A stretch of DNA of 49,556 bases. Source: CAXBPY01 sp003455275. Its GTDB lineage: Bacteria > Bacteroidota > Bacteroidia > Chitinophagales > UBA10324. This document shows, piece by piece, positions 33,987-41,767 of the stretch. The position numbers and the translations under genes are program-made. The stretch covers positions 1 to 49,556 of the forward strand of contig CAXBPY010000020.1 in NCBI GenBank assembly GCA_963977675.1. The letters run 5' to 3'. The stretch's first letter is position 1. Each line of letters begins with the position of its first letter. Under the pieces are notes generated by a model that worked only from the letters and a program-made list of their open reading frames with translations, searched no databases and was not told the origin of the DNA.

Positions 33987-35225
33987 ATGCACATCCTTCA
34001 GCTTTGTAAAAAATTTCCTTTCCCACAGAAAGACGGTGAAGTGATTGGAATATGGATGTATTCAAAAGGATTTCATTTTCATAATCATCGTGTTTCCGTT
34101 CTTGCCATGAACACACGAAAGCATTTTTCTCCACCTGAACTTTTACCTAACGATTGGAAAAATGTTGCTGATATAAAAAGTGTGGGCGTGAATTCAGATA
34201 TCAGCTATCTGAAAATGTTTTTGAATCTTTTTTCAAATCGCTGCTACAACATTGAGCGGTTTTATTCGAAAGAATATGAATCACACCTGATTGAACTTTT
34301 GCAAAATGAAAAATTCGATTTGGTGCAGCTCGAAGGAGTTTATCTCTCACAGTATGTGCCGGTAATTCGAAAACATTCGAAAGCAAAAATTGTATTGCGT
34401 ACACAGAATGTTGAATTTGAAATTTGGGAACGCGAAGCGGAACAAAATTCTTTCCCTAAAAAAAATTATCTGCGCTTGATGGCTCGCCGGATGAAGCAGT
34501 TTGAACTGAACATGCTAAACCAATATGACGCACTCGTTCCCGTGAGCAGTCGCGATGCAGAAACTTTCAAATCACTTGGATGTAATATTCCAATTCAGGT
34601 TTGTGAGCATGGAGTAGCCCCACCCTCATCCCTCCCCAAAGGGGAGGGAAACAGCCGCGACCATTCTCTTCCCCTTGGGGGAAGAGATAGAGATGGGGCT
34701 TCAGTCTTCCACCTCGGCAGTATGGACTGGCGACCAAATCTCCAGGGGCTTGAATGGTTTTTAGAAAACTGCTGGAAAAAAATTCACGATGAAATTCCAA
34801 ATGCAAAACTTTTTCTTGCTGGAAGAAATTTTCCGGAAGATTGGAAGCAGAAAAAAATTGATGGTGTTGAAATGATTGGTGAAGTGGAGGATGCTTCATC
34901 ATTCATGAATTCAAAACAAATAATGATTGTTCCGCTTCATGCAGGCAGCGGAATAAGAGTGAAACTGATGGAAGGAATGGCAATGGGAAAAGCTATTGTT
35001 TCTACTTCAATCGGAGCGGAAGGTTTGCCTGTGATTGATGGAAAAAATATTTTCATTGCCAATGAAGCATCAGATTTTGCAAAAAGAGTGATTCAGCTTT
35101 TGAAAAACCCGGCTATGAGAAATGAAATGGAAAATGAAGCGAGAAAATTAGCCGAAGAAAAATTTGATTACAGAGTTTTAGTTGGTGAGTTGCTTGAGTT
35201 CTACAAAAACATTCTTTCCGCATGA
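33987..35225 (+). CDS. Glycosyltransferase family 4 with a repeat-derived in-frame insert
   Basis: 412 residues from ATG at 33987 (MHILQLCKKFPFPQKDGEV); the longer frame from 33891 would start inside a repeat element. GT-B fold: VLRTQNVEFEIWEREAE in the first half; FHLGSMDWRPNLQGLEWFLENCW, KLFLAGRNFPEDW, MIVPLHAGSGIRVKLMEGMAMGKAIVSTSIGAEGL in the second half. At residues 210-238, exactly between the two domains, lies APPSSLPKGEGNSRDHSLPL and more, encoded by a two-hairpin repeat element (34616-34700) read in frame. It overlaps the next glycosyltransferase gene by ATGA. Confidence 0.88.
   Translation: MHILQLCKKFPFPQKDGEVIGIWMYSKGFHFHNHRVSVLAMNTRKHFSPPELLPNDWKNVADIKSVGVNSDISYLKMFLNLFSNRCYNIERFYSKEYESHLIELLQNEKFDLVQLEGVYLSQYVPVIRKHSKAKIVLRTQNVEFEIWEREAEQNSFPKKNYLRLMARRMKQFELNMLNQYDALVPVSSRDAETFKSLGCNIPIQVCEHGVAPPSSLPKGEGNSRDHSLPLGGRDRDGASVFHLGSMDWRPNLQGLEWFLENCWKKIHDEIPNAKLFLAGRNFPEDWKQKKIDGVEMIGEVEDASSFMNSKQIMIVPLHAGSGIRVKLMEGMAMGKAIVSTSIGAEGLPVIDGKNIFIANEASDFAKRVIQLLKNPAMRNEMENEARKLAEEKFDYRVLVGELLEFYKNILSA
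34616..34700. repeat. Two-hairpin palindromic element inside a glycosyltransferase gene
   Basis: AGCCCCA (34616-34622) and TGGGGCT (34694-34700) bound the element. Inside are an eight-bp hairpin CCCTCCCC-AAA-GGGGAGGG (34630-34648) and a ten-bp hairpin TCTCTTCCCC-TTG-GGGGAAGAGA (34665-34687). Its 85 bases are GC-rich against the AT-rich host gene. They are translated without a stop as APPSSLPKGEG...LPLGGRDRDGAS. Confidence 0.8.
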
Positions 35226-36394
35226 ACTCATCTTGCTTCTTTCAAATTCTGTTTTGGATTCCTGTGGGGTTGCTTTTCTATTCTTATGTTTTGTATCCGC
35301 TGTTCTTGGAAATAATTTCTTCAATGAAGTCAACCCAACCACGAACCACCAACCACGAACCACCAACCGTCAGCATCCTTCTCTCTGTTTACAATGAAGA
35401 AAAAGTCATTGAAGAAAAAATTAAAAACATTTTCGAGTGTGATTATCCAAAACACAAACTCGAAATAATTATCGGTAACGATTGTTCAAACGACAGAACA
35501 TTTGAGATACTTAATCAATTGACAATGGACAATGGACAATTGACAATTTGCAATTTTGAAATTCGTCGTGGTAAGCCGTCTGTGTTAAATGATTTAGTCA
35601 AGAAATCTTCAGGGGAAATCATACTTCTCACTGATGCGAATATTCTTTTTGAGAAAGATGCAATTCAAAAATTAGTTGCTCCGTTCAGTTATTCAAAAGT
35701 TGGATTGGTGGGAGGAAACATTCTGAACAAAGCAAGCGGCGAAGGAATTTCCAATCAAGAAAAAACCTACATCACACGCGAGAACAGAATAAAATTTCTT
35801 GAAGGAAAAAATTTCGGAAGCATGATTGGTCCATTCGGCGGCTTCTATGCACTCCGAAAAAATTTGTATCGCGATGTTCCGGAAAATTTTCTGGTAGATG
35901 ATTTTTTCATTTGTATGAATGTGCTGAAACAAAATTTCAAATCCATAGCTGAACCAGGTGCAATTGCTTATGAAGAAGTTTCAGAAGATTGGAAACAAGA
36001 ATTCAAACGGAAGGCAAGAATCGGCGCAGGGAATTTTCAAAACCTAATTCATTTCGAAAGTTTGTTGTTGCGATTCAATGCAACATCATTTTGTTTTTTC
36101 TCTCACAAAGTTTTGCGCTGGCTCGGACCATTTTTTCTTATCGGTGCTTTCCTTTCTAATATCATCATTGTAACTTCTTTTCATCCTTATTTGTATTTAT
36201 GGACTATGAGGATGCAAATTCTTTTCTTCTTTACCCCAATAATAATGATAGCTGAGAAGTTCCTGTTTCGGCGCAACATATCCTCATTGAATGCACTGCC
36301 ATATTTTTACACAATGAATCTCGCTCTTTTAATTGGATGGTTCAGATTCATAAGAGGAATAAAATCCGGAGCATGGACTCCTACAAAAAGATAA
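35222..36394 (+). CDS. Membrane glycosyltransferase family 2 with two repeat-derived inserts
   Basis: 390 residues. One N-terminal membrane helix (about 7-31), a GT-A domain (VSILLSVYNEEKVIEEKI, IIIGNDCSNDRTFEIL, FEIRRGKPSVLNDLVKKSSGEIILLTDANILFE, then GFYALRKNL) and two or more C-terminal helices (about 300-325 and 338-350) fit a polysaccharide-type glycosyltransferase at the inner membrane. Residues 38-49 (QPRTTNHEPPT) come from the CCAACCACGAACC repeat and lie in the linker after the first helix; residues 99-112 (LTMDNGQLTI and neighbours) come from a TTGACAATGGACAA repeat between two core segments. Neither breaks the frame. It begins within the stop of the previous glycosyltransferase. 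Confidence 0.87.
   Translation: MNSSCFFQILFWIPVGLLFYSYVLYPLFLEIISSMKSTQPRTTNHEPPTVSILLSVYNEEKVIEEKIKNIFECDYPKHKLEIIIGNDCSNDRTFEILNQLTMDNGQLTICNFEIRRGKPSVLNDLVKKSSGEIILLTDANILFEKDAIQKLVAPFSYSKVGLVGGNILNKASGEGISNQEKTYITRENRIKFLEGKNFGSMIGPFGGFYALRKNLYRDVPENFLVDDFFICMNVLKQNFKSIAEPGAIAYEEVSEDWKQEFKRKARIGAGNFQNLIHFESLLLRFNATSFCFFSHKVLRWLGPFFLIGAFLSNIIIVTSFHPYLYLWTMRMQILFFFTPIIMIAEKFLFRRNISSLNALPYFYTMNLALLIGWFRFIRGIKSGAWTPTKR
35334..35368 (+). repeat. CCAACCACGAACC-type microrepeat inside a glycosyltransferase gene
   Basis: The stretch holds two copies of the ACCACGAACCACCA unit and shares the 20-base core CCAACCACGAACCACCAACC with the metG copy at 22360-22389 (opposite strand). It encodes QPRTTNHEPPT after the first membrane helix. 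Confidence 0.8.
35516..35557 (+). repeat. TTGACAATGGACAA-type microrepeat inside a glycosyltransferase gene
   Basis: TCAATTGACAATGGACAATG then GACAATTGACAATTTG repeats short GACAAT(g/t)G units. It encodes NQLTMDNGQLTI, between the EIL end of one core motif and the FEIRRGKPS start of the next. Related TTGACAG-type text is seen at 25974-26007 and 38219-38245. Confidence 0.7.
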
Positions 36395-36399
36395 ACTCA

Positions 36400-37599
36400 A
36401 TGTTCAACAAAATTGAAGAAGCTCTCGAAGATATCCGCAACGGAAAATTAGTAATTGTGGTAGATGACGAAGACCGTGAGAACGAAGGCGACTTTGTAAC
36501 TGCGGCTCGAAATGCGACACCTCAGGTCATCAACTTCATGTCAAAATTTGGTCGCGGATTAATCTGTGCACCGCTCACCGAAAAGCGTTGTGAAGAACTA
36601 AATCTGAATATGATGGTGAAAGATAACACAGCAACTCATCAAACTCCATTCACAGTATCGGTTGATTTGCTTGGTCATGGTTGCACCACCGGTATCAGCG
36701 CTCACGACAGAAGCAAAACTGTGCAAGCTCTAATCAATTCAAAAACAAAACCGGAAGATCTTGGAAGACCCGGACATATTTTTCCATTGAAGGCGCGTAA
36801 TGGCGGAGTATTGCGTCGTGCAGGTCATACAGAGGCCTGTGTTGACCTCGCACGCCTTTCAGGTTTTGAGGAAGCAGCTGTGCTTGTTGAAATTATGAAT
36901 GACGACGGTACAATGGCGCGGCTCCCACAACTTACACAAGTTGCTAAGTCGCATAATCTCAAACTCATCACTATAAAAGATTTAATCGAGTACCGATTAA
37001 AACATGACTCTATGATTCGCCGCGAAGTGGAGGTGAATATGCCGACCCAATGGGGAGATTTTAAATTGCACGCATACTCACAAACAGATTCTCACGAAGT
37101 GCATATTGCCCTTGTAAAAGGCGAATGGAATATAAATGAACCGGTTTTGGTTCGTGTTCATTCTTGTTGCTTAACCGGAGATGTTTTTGGTTCCAAGCGT
37201 TGCGATTGCGGCGGACAGTTGCATGATGCGATGCAAATGGTAGAAGAAGAAGGAAAAGGTGTGGTATTGTATATGAATCAGGAAGGGAGAGGAATTGGTT
37301 TGTTGAACAAGCTGCGTGCATACAAATTGCAGGAAGAAGGAAGAGATACCGTTGAAGCAAACACTGAATTAGGTTTTGATATGGATGCCCGCGACTATGG
37401 TGTAGGGGCTCAAATTTTACGCGATCTAAGTATTCAAAAAATCAGGTTAATGACTAACAATCCGAAGAAGCGCGCTGGTCTGAAGGGTTATGGATTGGAG
37501 ATTGTAGAGAATATTCCAATTCGCACGCATGTGAATCCGCACAATGAAAAATATTTAAAAACCAAACGAGATAAAATGGGGCACGACTTCGCTCTTTAA
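36400..37599 (+). CDS. ribBA: Bifunctional DHBP synthase / GTP cyclohydrolase II (RibBA)
   Basis: 399 residues from ATG at 36400, just after the glycosyltransferase stop; an earlier in-frame ATG at 36337 lies inside that gene. The N-terminal half is 3,4-dihydroxy-2-butanone-4-phosphate synthase: VVDDEDRENEGDFVTAA (about 22-38) and HGCTTGISAHDRSKT. The C-terminal half is GTP cyclohydrolase II: VRVHSCCLTGDVFGSKRCDCGGQL with the three zinc cysteines, and YMNQEGRGIGLLNKLRAYKLQEEGRDTVEAN. Both start branches of riboflavin synthesis are thus in one protein. The active-site motifs are intact in both halves. No FMN riboswitch was seen upstream. Confidence 0.97.
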   Translation: MFNKIEEALEDIRNGKLVIVVDDEDRENEGDFVTAARNATPQVINFMSKFGRGLICAPLTEKRCEELNLNMMVKDNTATHQTPFTVSVDLLGHGCTTGISAHDRSKTVQALINSKTKPEDLGRPGHIFPLKARNGGVLRRAGHTEACVDLARLSGFEEAAVLVEIMNDDGTMARLPQLTQVAKSHNLKLITIKDLIEYRLKHDSMIRREVEVNMPTQWGDFKLHAYSQTDSHEVHIALVKGEWNINEPVLVRVHSCCLTGDVFGSKRCDCGGQLHDAMQMVEEEGKGVVLYMNQEGRGIGLLNKLRAYKLQEEGRDTVEANTELGFDMDARDYGVGAQILRDLSIQKIRLMTNNPKKRAGLKGYGLEIVENIPIRTHVNPHNEKYLKTKRDKMGHDFAL

Positions 37600-37601
37600 A
37601 C

Positions 37602-38201
37602 ATGTTTAGTATCTCCAGATTGCTTTTGTTCTCAATACTAATTTTTGCAATTGAAATTATTTCTTCATGCAAAAGCAATGAATCATCCAACGGTGATAAT
37701 GACTCTGATGCGATTTCTGGCCTACCGCTTAATTCTGCAGCGTCAGTAATTTCGAATGAAATATTAACACAGGGTGATTCGACCGCTGAACCTGACACTT
37801 CTGATTACTCAAATTTTTATATTGTAATTGTTGATACATCTTCAGATTATTTTTTGCTAAGAAAAGAAATGTTTCAACTTCATGAATTCACTTCACAAAA
37901 AATTGATACCATGAATCGTTATTTTAACAAAAAGAAAAATGAGATTGTATTAAATGAAAATGATGAAGATGAAATGTATCGCGGCACTTACTTTCCAAGA
38001 AGGTTTTCAGGAGAAGAATTGAGTTTGGAATATTTGAATCAATACACCGGAGCAAAAAATTTAGCAAGCAAAACCATTGCTCTTGTTGCGGGAATCTTTG
38101 AGAATAAATCTGACGCTGAATTAAAATCTGCAGAGGTAAAAAAACATTTCCCAAAGACTTTTGCTTTATACAAAAGAATGTATGTTGGATGTATGCACTA
38201 A
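37602..38201 (+). CDS. Lipoprotein of unknown function
   Basis: 199 residues. The signal peptide (LLLFSILIFAIEIISSCKS) ends in a lipobox with Cys23. A Ser/Asn/Asp-rich linker (residues 24-70) is followed by a region with NFYIVIVDTSSDYFLLRKEM and later KTIALVAGIFENKSDAELKSAEVKKHFPKTFALYKRMYV. The latter pattern, a strand then a helix with a 'G.f....A...a...k..fp.a...k' look, is faintly like a SPOR or sporulation-related repeat, but I would not assign it. It starts two bases after ribBA, on the same strand. Confidence 0.65.
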   Translation: MFSISRLLLFSILIFAIEIISSCKSNESSNGDNDSDAISGLPLNSAASVISNEILTQGDSTAEPDTSDYSNFYIVIVDTSSDYFLLRKEMFQLHEFTSQKIDTMNRYFNKKKNEIVLNENDEDEMYRGTYFPRRFSGEELSLEYLNQYTGAKNLASKTIALVAGIFENKSDAELKSAEVKKHFPKTFALYKRMYVGCMH

Positions 38202-38218
38202 AACATAGCATGTCCAAA

Positions 38219-38284
38219 TCAGTCAACTGGCCACTGTCAATTGCTTACCGTATTCATCTTCAAATTTTCAAATCTTCAAATTGG
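38219..38284. repeat. Microrepeats before the lpdA gene
   Basis: AGTCAACTGGCCACTGTCAATTGC (38220-38243; the reverse complement reads GCAATTGACAGTGGCC) resembles the GACAGTGAGCAGTTGACAG family. At 38257-38284 is a tandem AAATCTTCAAATTTTC pattern, like the repeat at 33925-33970. Confidence 0.5.
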
Positions 38285-38323
38285 TCTCATTACATTGCAC
38301 CCGTTTAAAAATCTATAGAACTA

Positions 38324-39712
38324 ATGAACTTTGATTTAATTGTAATTGGTAGTGGTCCGGGTGGATATGTTGCTGCCATTCGCGCTTCACAACTTGGACT
38401 GAAAACTGCAATCGTAGAAAAGGAATCTTTGGGAGGAATTTGTTTGAATTGGGGATGCATTCCAACTAAAGCATTATTGAAAAGCGCACAGGTGTTTGAA
38501 TATCTCAATCATGCAAGTGATTATGGAATTTCTGTTGAAGGAGCAAAAGCCGATTTCGGAGCAATGATTAAGCGCAGCCGAGATGTCGCAAACGGAATGA
38601 GTCGCGGTGTTCAATTTCTCATGAAGAAAAATAAGATTGAAGTGCTCACTGGAACCGGAAAACTTTTGAAAGGAAATAAAGTGCAGGTGACTGATGCTTC
38701 AGGAAAGAAAACTGAATATGCTGCGAAGAGTATTATCCTCGCAACAGGCAGTCGCTCCAAAGAACTTCCGAACCTGAAACAAGACGGAAAAAAAATTATC
38801 GGTTATCGCGAAGCGATGAATCTTCCTTCGCAACCTAAGTCAATGATAGTGGTTGGTGCTGGAGCCATTGGAGTTGAGTTCGCTTACTTCTATAACTCAA
38901 TCGGAACCAAAGTCACCATCGTGGAATTTCTTCCGGTGTTGGTTCCTGTGGAAGATGAAGAAGTGTCAAAAGAGTTAGAAAAAATTTACAAGAAGAAAGG
39001 CATCAACATCATGACCGGTTCTTCAGTGGAGAAAGTAGATACATCAGGCGCGGGTTGTAAAGTCACAGTAAAAAATGCAAAAGGAACGGAAGTGCTCGAA
39101 TGCGATGTAGTGTTGAGTGCTGTAGGAGTTACTACTAATCTTGAAAACATTGGACTCGAAGAATGCGGAGTGAAAACTGATAAAGGGAAAGTTTTGGTAG
39201 ATGATTTCTATCAGACAAAGGTGAAAGGAGTTTTCGCGATTGGTGATATTGTGAAAGGTCCCGCGCTCGCACATGTGGCAAGTGCTGAAGGAATTATTTG
39301 TGTTGAAAGTATAGCAGGACAAAAACCACACGCACTCGATTACAACAACATTCCCGGTTGCACTTATTGCTCGCCTGAAATTGCTTCAGTGGGTATGACA
39401 GAAAAAGCCGCAAAGGATGCGGGGTATCAAATCAAGGTTGGAAAATTTCCTTTCTCCGCAAGTGGAAAAGCAAGCGCCGCCGGTGCGAAGGAAGGATTTG
39501 TGAAAGTGATTTTCGATGCAAAGTATGGTGAGTGGCTCGGTGCACATTTCATCGGAGCTAATGTGACAGAAATGATTGCTGAAGTTGTAGCAGCAAGAAA
39601 ATTAGAAACCACAGGTCACGAAATTATTAAAGCAGTGCATCCTCACCCAACTATGAGCGAAGCGGTAATGGAAGCAGCTGCCGCAGCTTACGGAGAAGTT
39701 ATTCATCTATAA
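38324..39712 (+). CDS. lpdA: Dihydrolipoyl dehydrogenase (E3)
   Basis: 462 residues. FAD motif IVIGSGPGGYVAAIRASQLG (5-24), redox-active disulfide GGICLNWGCIPTKALL (about 38-53), NAD motif MIVVGAGAIGVEFAYFYNSIG (about 175-195), and the catalytic His-Glu in KAVHPHPTMSEAVMEAAAAA (about 435). It oxidises protein-bound dihydrolipoamide in pyruvate, 2-oxoglutarate or branched-chain dehydrogenase complexes, or in the glycine cleavage system. No E1 or E2 gene is adjacent. The next gene, an Rrf2 regulator, begins 18 bases after its stop. Confidence 0.96.
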   Translation: MNFDLIVIGSGPGGYVAAIRASQLGLKTAIVEKESLGGICLNWGCIPTKALLKSAQVFEYLNHASDYGISVEGAKADFGAMIKRSRDVANGMSRGVQFLMKKNKIEVLTGTGKLLKGNKVQVTDASGKKTEYAAKSIILATGSRSKELPNLKQDGKKIIGYREAMNLPSQPKSMIVVGAGAIGVEFAYFYNSIGTKVTIVEFLPVLVPVEDEEVSKELEKIYKKKGINIMTGSSVEKVDTSGAGCKVTVKNAKGTEVLECDVVLSAVGVTTNLENIGLEECGVKTDKGKVLVDDFYQTKVKGVFAIGDIVKGPALAHVASAEGIICVESIAGQKPHALDYNNIPGCTYCSPEIASVGMTEKAAKDAGYQIKVGKFPFSASGKASAAGAKEGFVKVIFDAKYGEWLGAHFIGANVTEMIAEVVAARKLETTGHEIIKAVHPHPTMSEAVMEAAAAAYGEVIHL

Positions 39713-39730
39713 TTTAATGTACCGCTGATC

Positions 39731-40162
39731 ATGTTAACCAAGAAAGCCAAGTACGGATTACTCGCCATGAGTTATCTTGCTAAAGAAAGCCGGAAGAGAA
39801 AGGAATTAATTCAAATCGGAGAACTGGCCGAAAAAGGAAATGTTCCTAAAAAATTTCTTGAGATCATTCTTCTCGAATTGAAAAAGCAATCCATTGTTTA
39901 TAGCAGCATGGGAAAAAAGGGAGGCTACCAACTGGCAAAGCCGGCATCACAAATTTCTGTAGGTCATATTATCAGAACATTGGATGGCCCGCTTGCATCA
40001 ATTGGCTGCGTGAGCAAAACTGCTTACCGCCCCTGTGATGAATGTGTGGACGAAAAAACATGTGAGATACGAAAAGTTATGCAAGCTGTACGAGATGCAA
40101 CCGCTCACATATTAGATGGAACTTCTCTTGAAGATATGATCAGGAGAAAAGTCAATTATTAA
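39731..40162 (+). CDS. Rrf2-family transcriptional regulator with four cysteines
   Basis: 143 residues. The winged-helix part (KAKYGLLAMSYLAKES ... IGELAEKGNVPKKFLEIILLELKKQSIVYSSMGKKGGYQLAKPASQISVGHIIRTLDGPLA) is clear. The dimerisation/cofactor segment has Cys93, Cys102, Cys105 and Cys111 (IGCVSKTAYRPCDECVDEKTC), a spacing that differs from the C-x5-C-x5-C of E. coli IscR but could bind an iron-sulfur cluster or sense thiols. It is probably co-transcribed with lpdA. Target genes are not known. Confidence 0.9.
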   Translation: MLTKKAKYGLLAMSYLAKESRKRKELIQIGELAEKGNVPKKFLEIILLELKKQSIVYSSMGKKGGYQLAKPASQISVGHIIRTLDGPLASIGCVSKTAYRPCDECVDEKTCEIRKVMQAVRDATAHILDGTSLEDMIRRKVNY

Positions 40163-40212
40163 GTTTTTTATTCTATCAACATTCCGGATACAAAAAATTA
40201 ATGTTTGTTCTA

Positions 40213-40243
40213 TTGGATGCATAGACTTTATCGCTTTTATTTG
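40213..40243 (+). promoter_or_regulatory. Bacteroidota-type promoter of the DUF2061 gene
   Basis: TTG (40213-40215), a 20-base spacer, and TTTATTTG (40236-40243) match the TTG / TAnnTTTG pattern at seven of eight -7 positions. The box ends five bases before the ATG at 40249, suggesting a very short or absent leader. Confidence 0.45.
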
Positions 40244-40248
40244 ACCGC

Positions 40249-40704
40249 ATGAAAGAATCTCATGTTCGAAGCGTGGTGAAAGGAATCACCTGGAGAATGA
40301 TAGGAACAGCGGATACTATTTTTCTATCCTGGTTATTTACCGAAAGTATTGAAGCCGCATTGAAGATTGGTTTTATTGAACTCTTTACAAAAATTCTACT
40401 TTTCTACCTGCATGAAAGAATATGGATAAAGTTTCACATTGGTCAACACATAAATGTTTATGTAAATGATAATTCAAACATTCATTATAAAGACAAGCAC
40501 TGGCGCAGCTTAGTTAAAGGAATAAGCTGGCGTTTTTTCGGAACAGTTGATACAATAATTATTTCTTTGCTTGTGACTCATCAATATTCAAAAGCGTTTG
40601 CAATTGGTTTCACTGAAGTTTTCACAAAGGTTGGTTTGTATTACCTGCATGAAAGAGTATGGATGAAAATTAAGTGGGGCAAACCAATATATGTCGTTTC
40701 ATGA
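40249..40704 (+). CDS. DUF2061 protein with two tandem copies of the domain
   Basis: 151 residues. Two DUF2061 units, about 1-65 and 80-146, are closely alike: HVRSVVKGITWRMIGTADTIF ... KIGFIELFTKILLFYLHERIWIKF and HWRSLVKGISWRFFGTVDTII ... AIGFTEVFTKVGLYYLHERVWMKI. Each should form a pair of membrane helices. The domain is common in bacteria, often near sulfate-assimilation genes; its activity is unknown. An internal duplication is known in Bacteroidota. It lies 86 bases after the Rrf2 gene with its own likely promoter. Confidence 0.9.
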   Translation: MKESHVRSVVKGITWRMIGTADTIFLSWLFTESIEAALKIGFIELFTKILLFYLHERIWIKFHIGQHINVYVNDNSNIHYKDKHWRSLVKGISWRFFGTVDTIIISLLVTHQYSKAFAIGFTEVFTKVGLYYLHERVWMKIKWGKPIYVVS

Positions 40705-40753
40705 TTTAGCAGCGATGCATAATCTGAAACTTTAAATTCAGGAAATAACACTT

Positions 40754-41764
40754 TTAAAATCTGGGGCAAGGAATATCAATTACTCCCTTATTGCGTCTTG
40801 CACCGGTGTACACGATTGAAATTTCAAGCGCTCCTCTCCCATCACTAGCAGGCTTTAACTCAGAATAATTAACATCATAATTGAGCAGCACTCTTATATT
40901 TTGAAACTCGTATCCGGCAACAGGATAAAAAGCATCTCCAATTCTCAAGTAAGTTCCAAAATAAAATTTGTTACTGTTTTCATCGGAAGGCATAACCGCA
41001 TAACTAGCCATAATACCGGTGAGCAACTCTGAAGCATTTTTTTGATTCTGATAATAAAAACTTGGAGTGATTGCCACCGCATCAGTAATATTTACAGTAG
41101 CACCTGCGCTCAGCTGAGGTCTTCCGCCCAATTTGAAATCATTCTCATAGAAAGAATCTTTTGGCCTAAGCGCATGATACAAAGAAGCGGAAGCATAACC
41201 ACTGACTTTTTCATTTGCGATAAAAGAATACAAGGCACCAATCTGAAAATCAAAATAACTGAAAGATGATTTGTATCCGGTTTCATAACTCGGCCGGCTC
41301 TGATTAAATTCGATATCATCCCACTGTGAGTGAAAATAAAGTTTTGACCAATCAATTCGTTTTTGAATATAAGATGCCTGCAGACCAAATGAAAGATAAT
41401 ATTTTCTGGCACCATCGGCCGCAAGATGATATGCGCCACAGCCAGTCACTTTAGTCACTGTAAGGTTGCCATCACCTGCCTGATCACGAATAATAGATAA
41501 TCCGGCACCACCAAAGCCCTTATTAAAGGGTTGATTGAGAAAATTAAAATCACCATAAGCCGCAAAGGTCTTGTAAGGTACAGTGACGCTAGCCCATTGT
41601 GTTCTAAAGTTGGCGCCTACACGATAGCTTCCATTTAGCATTCCAGTTTGTGCTGGGTTAACAGTAAGCGGTGATGAATAGTATTGAGAGAAATGAATGT
41701 CCTGTGCAGTTAGCAAATTGCCCAAGCACATCAGAACAATTAATATGAAAATATTTTTTCTCAT
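40754..41764 (-). CDS. Type IX secretion membrane protein, PorP/SprF family
   Basis: 336 residues. Signal peptide (MRKNIFILIVLMCLGNLLTAQ) then the PorP/SprF start QDIHFSQYYSSPLTVNPAQTGMLNGSYRVGANFRTQWASV. Many beta strands follow, ending in a barrel. SprF is needed for outer-surface delivery of its T9SS type B partner. It lies three bases after the stop of the large CHU_C protein gene, a typical cargo plus SprF arrangement, so it probably serves that cargo. Confidence 0.93.
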   Translation of the reverse strand: MRKNIFILIVLMCLGNLLTAQDIHFSQYYSSPLTVNPAQTGMLNGSYRVGANFRTQWASVTVPYKTFAAYGDFNFLNQPFNKGFGGAGLSIIRDQAGDGNLTVTKVTGCGAYHLAADGARKYYLSFGLQASYIQKRIDWSKLYFHSQWDDIEFNQSRPSYETGYKSSFSYFDFQIGALYSFIANEKVSGYASASLYHALRPKDSFYENDFKLGGRPQLSAGATVNITDAVAITPSFYYQNQKNASELLTGIMASYAVMPSDENSNKFYFGTYLRIGDAFYPVAGYEFQNIRVLLNYDVNYSELKPASDGRGALEISIVYTGARRNKGVIDIPCPRF

Positions 41765-41767
41765 TTC

